Assembly (NCBI RefSeq): GCF_000090795.2
Contig: NW_003546539.1
Span: 92,827 to 124,061 of the forward strand
Source: Amphimedon queenslandica
Taxonomy: Eukaryota > Porifera > Demospongiae > Haplosclerida > Niphatidae
Length of the DNA: 31,235 bases
Direction: 5' to 3'
The position numbers were made by a program, and so were the translations under genes. A model generated the notes under the pieces. It searched no databases and had not been told where the DNA came from. It worked only from the letters and a program-made list of their open reading frames with translations. Shown here in pieces: positions 10,881-19,484 of the stretch (the first letter of the stretch is position 1; each line of letters starts with the position of its first letter).

Positions 10881-11132
10881 CTATGTCCGAGAGTTGTAGA
10901 CTGCACGTGGAGGGCGGTCCTGGGCGGAACTTGTGTAATAATTAACCCTTTACCTTCTCTTCTGATAATCTGATTCTGAATGAGCTGATGAGACGTCTGG
11001 TTTGTCGAGGTTTCCTTTCCCTCCCTCGTTCACTGTTCACTCCATAGTGAGCACTGAGGGTTGTTCTTTACTTCCTGAGTTCCTGGCCTCAGGACAGGGC
11101 TTAGCTTACTTTTGATGGACTAGATTTAGACT
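10881..11132 (+). promoter_or_regulatory. Putative promoter/5' UTR of the DEATH-CARD-USP47-tail gene
   Basis: The stretch has higher GC than its surroundings. It contains CACGTG near 10903, and two GGGCGG words (near 10911 and 10921) within 30 bp. It lies about 210-230 bp before the inferred start ATG at 11133, which has A at -3 and G at +4. E-box plus GC boxes without a clear TATA suggests a housekeeping-type promoter. Function is inferred. Confidence 0.35.
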
Positions 11133-14100
11133 ATGGCCACACATCAAACTTGTTTAGGTAAACTGTACTATGCGATATCTAACTCTGTAGTGACATCACA
11201 GCACTCAGTAATATTAATCTAAGTTTGTTAGTGATGGGCGATGTAGCCATATTTTAATATTTGATAATAATGGAGTATTATTTAATATCTAATGATGGGT
11301 GATTCAGAGTCCAGAGTAATCAATTTCAAATTGCTTGATTCCACCAATTTCAGTTCCTGGAATTGGAATCGATTGCTAATTGGATTGCCCATCACTAATA
11401 TTATTTATGATTATGAACGATACGATAGTTACACCTTCATTTTGGGGTGTGTCAAAGGTGTGACTTTTGATCCTTATAACTATGTACTTGTCAAATGTTC
11501 TTGAGCGATAAGCTAAGCTGAGCAGTTGCCTCTTCGCAATTTGATTGTGCAATTACTTATTAAAATTAATTATTTTACTTAAATAAATGGTCATGGTCAA
11601 TGGATTATAAAAATTGCATAAAAATTTTGAGTCGATTTTGTAAAATATCTTTTATATTATTGATTAAAGAAGTGATATAAAAGTCTATGTGTGTGTGTAT
11701 ACCGTACGGGTAGAAAATTTTAAGGGTATAAAATTTCGTGTTTTAGTGAAAAGCTCTTAATTCCTTAATTTCAAGGGGGTTAAATTTCGCATTTTTGCAC
11801 ATGCACTTGCTATAAGTCATTGAATTTCATGTGCTGCGCATGCGCAGTGAGCATTTCCATGGTATTAATTTTCATGGTTAAGAAGTTACCCATGAAATCC
11901 ACGAAAATAAATACCCCATGGAATTTTATACCTGTACAGTATATTATATAACATTAGCATACAGTGTACTACATATAAACAGGTCTGTACAGATACAGAA
12001 AATGTAGAATTGGACCAGTTCTAGTGTGTTATATTTTATAATCTTCTTTTAATAGATACTTTATTACTAAAGAGAAATTTTATTCTCTACTGTAGACTCA
12101 ACTGTAAGCATTGATGATCTTGTTGATGTTCTTGACTTATTGAAGAGATGTGGCTTTCCTAAAGCAAACTGGTATGAGCTTGGACTGAGACTAAGACTAT
12201 TGAAGAGCTCACTGGACGTCATAGAAAAGAATCATCCTCATGATGTATCTCGTTGTATGACAGAGTGCCTCTCCCAATGGTTAGGCAGAGCTGATAATGT
12301 TGACAGTAGAGGAGGAGCCAACTTGAACTCACTGTCAGTTGCTCTACGATCTATGAATGAAACTGCTGTAGCTGAGAAGTTAAGTAAGTCAACCATAACT
12401 GTATGTAGCTATAATCATTGTACTTTCAATCATAGAGCATCATGTTCTTATTAATATTTTTAACAATCGTCATACTGTCCTGTCTCAGTCTCTTTGTGAT
12501 TCTGTTGGTATTGCTTGGTTACTTTATGCTGAATGTATGTTAACACAAGAAGCAGTTAGCAGAGTAGTGTCAGCTAGTCCCTCTATTCCTAATCAACGTG
12601 AGGCTCTATTAACTGCTGTCAAAGAAGCTGTTCAAACTGATCCCAACAGTTTACATACATTTGCTAATGTATTGTGTACAATAAGTACTAATGTATCACT
12701 AGGACAAACTATACTGGATGATATTAGTGAGTAATCATTGGCAACTCTAAGTTTATAGTTTCGTTAGTTATTAGTGTGCATCACTGATGACAATTGTTTG
12801 TTTATTATGTGTTTAGGTAAGTATTTTCCTACTCTTGAAGTGAATGTGGTTCCTGAAGCTATTAAAGATCTTGATGTAGCTACACAAGGTATGCAATAAT
12901 TTTTAATATGTAATAATACAGTTATTGGTATTTTTATAGATAATGCAAGTACTAATGAAACCAAGATACCAGCTACATGTAATACACAATCTTGTATGTA
13001 CATGTAGCTATTTGATCATATATAGTAAATTACCTTGTCTTTTGTACATGTAGGTGGTACTGATACAGAAGTTAATAGTGATTTATCTTCTCAACCTGTT
13101 TCATCTGATTCTTCCCAAGGTACACTTGCCAGTTTAATTGTTTAATGATTATTAATTTATTATTCCAAATTGTATGCGTACATGTAGTTGAAGTTCCTTT
13201 TCCAAAGCATTTGTTTGTGGAGTTTAGCTCACTAAGAACGTCTTACACAAGAATGTTTTATAACGTTTGCAAGATTTTAAAAAGAAACTTAGACGTGGAT
13301 GACATCAAGGAATTCTTGTCTTATTATAGCACTGCCCTGAAACGGAAAATGGAGAGTTGTTTTGATCTTTCATGTATCCTGTATCTTGTCAAAGATGAAT
13401 GTTCACTGACTAATATTGAACTCCTTCACAGTGTAGTTGAGGAGATGAATATCACTGAGGCAGAGGAGCACATCAAGGCGTATAGAGCAGAGTTGAATGA
13501 ATTCTACAAATCAATCTCAATCAGTCTTTGTCTGAAAGAAAAGCTTAATTCTGTTACTCACATGAAATGTGAATTGGTTACTTTAATCTTTGACTGGAAG
13601 CCAGAGGAACATGTGCTGGAAGAGATTAGGGAAATTCTTTCAAAAGTATCTGGTAAACTACTGATCATTAAGTATATTGACACCTCCACTTCAATATCTG
13701 TCACTTGCTCCTTTCCTATTTCTGATGTTGGGTTTACTGTATTGAGGATGATGGAGAATATTCATATACTAATGGGACAAGGATTAAAGAAACTGACTAT
13801 TGGTAACTTGACATTATGGAGGAGACAAGATATTAGACAAAAGGTACATGAATTAGTTGAATTTTGTTTATGAATATTGTTTTGTATAGGAACTAAAAGA
13901 AAAGGATCAAGACTTACTACAATGTCACACAGAGGTCAGCATATTTTGGTGATAAGAAATTTTGTTGAAAAGCCTTTAGTGGTTTTTAGTTAGTTTTGCA
14001 TGGACTAGTTACATGTATTTGTGTTCTAGACATACATGTAGTATATTAATTCTGCCAAAACTGACATGCTTTGAATAAACTTTATATTCTTAAATTCACT

Positions 14101-17100
14101 GACCCACCTAATTAATATAATACACTTCCACTGTTATATTATCGTAAATCATAAGTGCACAAACATACAATTCCTTTTATTCATGATGTACAAGTACATG
14201 TACTTATCATTACAGGTTATTATACTGGAAGAAGCTGAATATAAACTAAGAGATGCTATTAGTAGCAAAGAGAAGGTACATCATTATGACTTTAACTGAT
14301 GCAATTATATGATTATTTTAATAGGAAGCAATTAAATTGACACAAGTTATCTCAGCATTGAGAGTACATGTACATGTATGTGAGGTTAGCTAGTATATGC
14401 CTGAGTGAGTGAGTGCCTCAGTGCATGCACTACCATATAGCCAGTTTATTTTTACGGTGAAAATATTTTCACGAATTTTGTGGTTTCTTGCTCAGTCAAG
14501 AAATTTTTCCACCACAAAATTCTGCATTTCATTGCCACTTGGTGCAGTCTGCAAGCTATTTGCTAAAATTAATTCTGCAAAGCTTAGGAATGCAAGATTT
14601 CCAAAAAATTTTCTACCGTGAAAATAAACCTGTATACGGTATTACATGTGTAACTACATGCATGTAGCTGTCATTTTGTGATCTGAATATTGTGTCTCTG
14701 ATTATTTTTTAATTCAGGAGAACTTGGCATCTGCTCAAAGTGATACTGAATCAATTAAAGAAATTGAGGTATGTTGTACATGTATATCTCACTAGCTTGT
14801 ATTAATTATAATCATTATCTTTATTAATAGGAAAAACCACTTTATGAAGAGTTGACTGTATTGAGCTCTCAGTTTAATGAGATAAAAGAAGAGAACAAAG
14901 AAATGTCCACCAAATTATCAAAAATGAAGGTTGATTATTTGAGATCACTTACTAGTAATATTACTGATTCAGGTTAGAGTAGTTTTATTGATTATACCAA
15001 TAAATATATAATGACATGTATTTAAAGCTGCTAGCAAAGTAAGGAGAGGAATGGCTTTTGAAATTGATGACTGCAAGTTTCATCTTGAAGCAATGACAAG
15101 ACCAGACTATCAGCCATTAGCAGATAATAAAAGAATAATAGAGAAATTACAAGAAAGAATAACATTGATGAATATGGAACTAATTACTGAAAGAGAACAC
15201 AATGAGAAGATTATGAATGATATTAAAGGTTTTGTTGATGATGTGTATCATTATTTTATTGTTAATATTTGAATAGATCACTTGAAAGAGGTTGAGAACA
15301 AGAAGCAGAGAAAAAACAAGCATAAAACTGAAGAAATGTGTAAAGTAAGAATAAAGCAAATAAACATACATGTATTTACGTCCTTTGTGTTATAGTTTTC
15401 ATTATATTGTAATCATCCTGTTACTAATGAATTAATAACATCATCACTTAAAGTGCATAAAGATGAACTGCTGCTCACAGTACTGGATAAAGCTTATGAG
15501 GTTTATACATGTAGTCCATTTTTCATTTCTTTTCTTCTCGTCTATTTTTCAGTTAATGAAATTAGCTCCTCATGTTCCTATTGAAAGGTGTCGCTTGGTT
15601 AAATATGATATTAAATATGAAGTAATGAATCAATCCTTTGATCTTGATGAAGTACAGTTTTATGTATGCTATTGTTGTATTATCTTATTGTTAAATTTAG
15701 TTTGGGCATCTAACTATTGGACAGATTGTAGGTGTTGCTAGATATTATTCCTTTGGGTTATTTTTAGAAACTCGTAAAGTAGATGAAATATTTAAAAAAT
15801 ACAATGATGGAGGTGGGTACATGCAGTTGGTTAGTGGTTGCCTTGATCATGTCACTAACAATGTTGCATGTACATGTACATTTACAGCTGTTACTATTTG
15901 ATGATGTAGGTATTAACCTAAAGATATCAGTGGTAGATCTTTCAACTGGTGAAGTAGGACCAGCTAAACCAGTCAGAGGTGAAGAAGGTTGGACTGTTGG
16001 AGAATTAAAACAACATATAGGAGAAGTAGGATACTTATTTATGGTGTACTCCTCTTTTCATCCTTCTCTTCCTTCTTAATCTTGTCTATTTCATAGTTAT
16101 TTGATATTGATTCATCATGTATGAGATTAGTAATGAAGGAGAATGTTTACAGGAGTGGTACTACGTTTCGTGATATTAGTGATGTAGGAATTACTTTAGA
16201 GAAAATGCTCTATAGAGGAGGCATGTTTAATCCAAGCAAACAGGTAATATTGTATTTAAGTATTGCTATAGTGATTTATTAATTGCCATTGGTGAATTTT
16301 ATATTGTTAATTTGCTGCCACATGTCATTATTTGCATGCAAATAAGGTGCTCTGGTTGTATGCCAATCTCCCAATATTTCACCTTTTACGATAGCTTGCA
16401 TGTATCATAATTACATGTATTTTAATTATTTATTTTCACTCTTTTTTTATTTCCCTCCTCACATTTGCACAATTTTTTAAGTTCTATGCATCATCAGATC
16501 CGAAAGATTATCAAAAAGAATACAAATATAGTTTGATGTACAGATATGTTGATTTCCTTGTCTACTCAATACAACTGAACATTACACTACCTCCTCCTCA
16601 ACCTGAAGCCACACACACTACGACTAATGTAACTGAGGGAGGAATAATAATGAAAATTATATCAATTGATGAAGAAAGTAAAGGAAAAGAAAGAAGTAAT
16701 ATTAACTTAATTGTACAAAGAACATTAAATATGATGTTATTCATCAATACAGAGGTGCGGGTACAAGTTGATAAGAGAATAACGTTAGCTCAATTGAAGG
16801 AGGAGCTGGTTCCACTGATTGGTGTACCAGCTACTGGTTTTAGACTGTGCAGAATCAGACATACTAATGAAGAATATGAATTGAAGAGTTTTGAGATATT
16901 AAGAAATATCATGCATCAATCAAAAGTATTTTTGTGTTATTATATCCACTTCCCCTTTCTATCTTATCTAACAACACATTATCTTACTAACAACACATTA
17001 TTTTTATGTTTATCTCCTAGTTGATAGTAAGACTGGGTAGACCATTAGGAAAAGGAGAGCACAGGATTAAACTATATTTATTACAAGTTAACAATGCAGA

Positions 17101-17688
17101 TGTAAGAATCCTGTAAGTTATATTTGTATATTTTTTATGTTATAGTTTTGTAAGTTTATGATGGAGTCTATTGTTGCTGAGGGTACACTAGTGAGAGAAT
17201 TTAAGAAACAAATTATTGAAGAAGCAAAAGCACAAGGAATTGACTATATCCTTGAATTAGACAAGTAAGTACATCATGTGGCTATCATTTGACTCATTGT
17301 GTAGAATGAGATTACGTGGCAAGTGGAGAGTCTCCCCTAGTATAGTCTATCTTGATCATGAGGTAATTGATACTACTAAGAAAATGTATGTAGAACCATT
17401 GAAAGGTCAGTATATCTAGTAGTAGTTACTTCATTTTATATGTGCCTGACATGTTTATAATAAGTTGAAGTCAATAATATTGATTTATTAGGACCAGAGA
17501 AGATTAAGAATCGTAGACAGATGCAGGTGTATGTTATAAGATGGCGTCCATCACAATGTTCAGTTGATCCAATAGAAGAAATGATACTGGATAAAGATTA
17601 TCAAGAGCATTTTATTAAAAAGGTTACTGATAGCATTTGTAAAAATAGAAATTTTTGATTATGTAATCAGTGTCGTACATCATCATCA

Positions 17689-17725
<37 letters not shown>

Positions 17726-19315
17726 TGTTGTTGTTATTGTTGTTTTACAGCTGTCTGAGTTTAGTGCAGTTCCTGTTGAGCATATCTGTTGTGCACTGGT
17801 ATGTTTATCATTGATATTGCATATTAAAGATACTCTCTCTCTCTCTCCTCCAACTCTTAGATTAATTCATTTCCGGTTGAGTTATCTTGTCTTCATGTTG
17901 AAAATAAGTTAAAATGGTATTCCATCACCTCCAGATACTCATTAGGACTTTATGATTATGGATGTGTCGTATATTACAAGTAATAATCAACACATACTGT
18001 ATACATTCTAGCTAGAAAGCTTGGAGGGTCAAAATTTGTCGAATTGGCTTCAAAATAGATTTGGAGAGGATAAAATTTTACTAGTCTTTAAAGGTTTGCA
18101 TTTAAAGTCAGTTAATGATAAGGCGGGGGTCACTCCTTCACATTCATGCGGTTTATCCTTGTGGTCAGTTGTATTCATTTGAGTGCTTGAGTTGCCAAGT
18201 TTTTGTTTTTTGCTGTGTGATTTTGTTTGACTAAAATTTTGCAAAATACCTCAATTTTCCTAATTTATCAGAATTTTACTCTACCAGATTTTTTTGCTTT
18301 ATGCATACACCTCTTACTGTTTTTTTAATTATTTAGAGACAATAGAGAGACAATGAAAGAGTTAACCGATAGAGAGAGATCAGAAATACAAGAGGTAGAG
18401 GAAGCAAGGTCAGTAAGCCTCCTGTTTTATCATGTACATGTACAATCAGTTAACGATACATAATGAGTTACCTTTAGTGTATTCTCCATAATAATAATAG
18501 TATAATGTAATAGGCTTGTTGTGATCAGGTTAAAAATATCAGCTACTTAGATATACATTTAGCAAATGAGAAATGATTCTAAGAGTGTGAGTGAGATGCC
18601 AGCTAACGTAAAAGCAGATACATGTATGTTGCGCTTAGAGAGAGATAACAATGCCTCGTGTTGACACCCAAACACTGATTATTATAATTACACAATAAAC
18701 AGCATGCATTAAATACAAAGAGAGTTTGTGAATATTTATGAGTTCTTGTGATGTCATAATGAGTGGGATATGAGCTCACTACATACTTATTTTTGTGTGC
18801 AAAAATTGATTAAATAGTAATAGAGGATATGCATGCTAAATTATTCATAAGTTTTAAGTACCGTAAATCCAGCCCACACAATAAATTGGCCACTATGTTT
18901 GATGTCAAGTTTATTGAGAGTTTTAATGGGACTAACATATTTTCTTGCCTTGCTACCTTCTTGAGGCCTTTTTGGAATCTTAGAAAGCATTCTGAGGATT
19001 TAATGGGGTCAAGTAGTCACCTGAAAGCTTGCTATTAAGAAATACAGAGCAGTTTCCTAGAACAAAGGCTTTTTCTATTGTTTTATCATTGCTGCCATTG
19101 GAAACTTACATCCAGCGAATTTTTTTTTTTGAAAGTTATTACGGTATGCAATGAATACATTTATTTTGTAATGAACACTTAGCACGCATATCCTTTATTG
19201 TGATCACTGATCAACTTGTCATTAATCCACAAATATGTATATGACATACCTCACTTTCACTTGTTTATTATATTGTAGGTTGAAGAGGATTAGGGAATAC
19301 AAATCACAGTCCTAG
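11133..19315 (+). CDS. DEATH-CARD-coiled-coil protein with USP47-type ubiquitin-like tail, 28 exons
   Basis: My exon model totals 3789 nt and stays in phase throughout: 1262 residues plus TAG. The order is a DEATH domain (about 10-104), a CARD-like domain (105-201), a linker, a helical then alpha/beta region (266-484), a coiled coil (485-686) and ubiquitin-like modules resembling the C-terminal half of USP47 (687-1262). USP47 is a deubiquitinase whose tail serves in folding and partner binding. The Cys/His protease core of that family is absent from this window, and the ATG exon leads straight into DEATH. The natural reading is a non-catalytic adaptor that couples death-fold oligomerisation to a ubiquitin-like scaffold in the cytosol. 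Weakest points: exon 1, the start of exon 3 and the end of exon 16. The last exon ends at a duplication breakpoint. Exon coordinates are in the block entries below. Confidence 0.8.
11228..11398. mobile_element. Miniature inverted-repeat element (hAT-like ends) in intron 1
   Basis: The left end TTAGTGATGGGCGAT and the right end, reverse complement TTAGTGATGGGCAAT, match with one difference. The AGTGATGGGC-type terminus resembles hAT non-autonomous elements. No clear 8-bp target duplication remains. The apparent open frame that starts at 11292 lies in this element and is not a gene. Confidence 0.6.
11698..11944. mobile_element. 247-bp inverted-repeat element in intron 1
   Basis: The left end TATACCGTACGGGTA and the right end, reverse complement TATACTGTACAGGTA, differ at two of 15 positions. 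Internal text rich in AAATTTCG and ATGAAATCCACGAAAATAAA matches the style of the element at 14431-14641, so they are likely one family. It is non-coding. Confidence 0.6.
12817..13843 (+). other. Exons 4-7: linker exons and a large helical plus alpha/beta exon
   Basis: Exons 4 (12817-12888), 5 (12940-12993) and 6 (13054-13119) are 24, 18 and 22 codons. All are phase 1-1, Ser/Thr/Asn-rich, and probably a flexible linker. Exon 7 (13188-13843, about 219 codons) starts VPFPKHLFVEFSSL. Its first half is helical (DIKEFLSYYSTALKRKM, SCILYLVKDECSLTNIELL, AEEHIKAYRAELNEFYKS) and may be another death-fold-like bundle. Its second half alternates strand and helix (CELVTLIFDWKPEEHVLEEI, KLLIIKYIDTSTSISVTCSF, ENIHILMGQGLKKLTIGNLT). 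I recognise this as a type found with sponge death-fold proteins but cannot name the domain. Confidence 0.7.
13890..15344 (+). other. Exons 8-14: coiled coil built from mini-exons
   Basis: Exons 8 (13890-13934), 9 (14216-14275), 10 (14325-14363) and 11 (14718-14768) encode 15, 20, 13 and 17 codons, all phase 0-0. They start ELKEKDQDLL, VIILEEAEYKLRDA, EAIKLTQVISAL and ENLASAQSDTESIK. Exon 12 is 14831-14972, exon 13 15028-15228 and exon 14 15277-15344. The Glu/Lys/Leu-rich heptad-like sequence is typical of coiled coils and would mediate oligomerisation. Exon 14 ends in a basic stretch (NKKQRKNKHK). Confidence 0.75.
14431..14641. mobile_element. 211-bp inverted-repeat element in intron 10
   Basis: The left end TACCATATAGCCAGTTTATT and the reverse complement of the right end, TACCGTATACAGGTTTATTT, pair over about 34 bp, continuing through ACGGTGAAAA. 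It sits wholly within the intron between the mini-exons at 14363 and 14718. The open frame across it has no protein meaning. Confidence 0.65.
17690..17735. repeat. TTA trinucleotide microsatellite in intron 24
   Basis: About ten TTA/TTG units directly upstream of the acceptor TTTTACAG at 17750. It doubles as the pyrimidine-poor leader of the polypyrimidine tract, so length changes could affect splicing of the 16-codon exon 25. Confidence 0.8.
17980..18336. repeat. Intron 26 with repeat-like inverted text
   Basis: The intron contains GGGTCAAAATTTGTCGAATTGG near 18028 and, inverted, AAAATTTTGCAAAATACC near 18232, in the style of a decayed hairpin element. No exon was found here. Confidence 0.35.
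18859..19146. mobile_element. 288-bp element with short TACCGTAA ends in intron 27
   Basis: It begins TACCGTAAAT and ends ATTACGGTA, giving short terminal inverted repeats of about nine bases. The remaining 600 bp of intron 27, the longest intron near the 3' end, has no exon that I can see. Confidence 0.45.
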
Positions 19316-19340
19316 TACACCTTTCAATGCTAATTCAACC
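19314..19340 (+). other. 27-nt patch of membrane-protein coding sequence at the duplication breakpoint
   Basis: These 27 nt match positions 24231-24257 inside the membrane-protein gene with one mismatch (first 21 identical: AGTACACCTTTCAATGCTAA plus T). From 19338 onward the sequence instead follows the MICU copy-2 intron at 26326. The patch therefore marks the junction. Its first two bases complete the TAG stop of the preceding gene. Confidence 0.85.
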
Positions 19341-19484
19341 TCATGAAAGTGACCTGCAATACAATACCATAAAATGATTTTCAGTTAATTTTTAATTTAT
19401 GTTTTAATCAATTTTTAAATTGATTTTTTTATTACTTTTTAATTATTTTAATTTAATTTTTAATTAGTTGTTGTCTATATTAAG

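Larger units (their letters stand above)
11133..12726 (+). other. Exons 1-3: start, DEATH domain and CARD-like domain
   Basis: Exon 1 is 11133-11157 (MATHQTCL). Exon 2, 12096-12383, is exactly 96 codons. It reads VSIDDLVDVLDLLKRCGF, then WYELGLRLRLLKSSLDVIEK, CMTECLSQWLGR and LSVALRSMNETAVAEKL, the standard six-helix DEATH pattern. Exon 3, 12436-12726, is 97 codons: FNNRHTVLSQSLCDSVGIAW, LLYAECMLTQEAVSRVV, REALLTAVKEAVQTDPNSLH, FANVLC. The R/LL...T.E...I...R..LL..V pattern resembles a CARD. The exon 3 acceptor could instead be at 12488, but that breaks the phase; 12435 keeps it and completes the first CARD helix. Both exons are flanked by phase-1 introns. Confidence 0.75.
15396..19315 (+). 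other. Exons 15-28: USP47-type ubiquitin-like tail
   Basis: Exons: 15396-15500, 15553-15651, 15701-15812, 15910-16025, 16097-16243, 16482-16925, 17021-17101, 17146-17264, 17305-17405, 17492-17622, 17751-17798, 17861-17979, 18337-18408, 19279-19315. Landmarks recognised from USP47 tails, in the right order: ERCRLVKYD, FGLFLETRKVDEIFKKY, KISVVDLSTGEVG, SCMRLVM, VQVDKRITLAQLKEEL, RLGRPLGKGEHRIKLY, GTLVREFKKQI, RLRGKW.VSPSIVYLD, RWRPSQCSVDPIEEMIL, KLSEFSAVP, YGCVVYYKDNRETMKELTD. Exon 16 probably ends at 15651; 15663 is a possible alternative that leaves a 37-nt intron. A Pro/Thr-rich spacer sits in exon 20 where vertebrate USP47 has a long disordered insert. The protein ends YKSQS, shorter than the usual USP47 C-terminus. 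Confidence 0.85.

Noticed and set aside
11292-11504. Plus-strand 70-codon open frame
   Set aside because: It begins inside the inverted-repeat element at 11228-11398 and has no conserved composition.
12489-12726. Alternative start of exon 3 at 12489
   Set aside because: The CTCAG acceptor looks good, but joining it to the GTAAGT donor at 12384 puts a stop in frame and removes the first CARD-like helix. Start 12436 keeps the phase. cDNA is still needed.
14409-14621. 70-codon open frame in intron 10
   Set aside because: It lies within the inverted-repeat element at 14431-14641.
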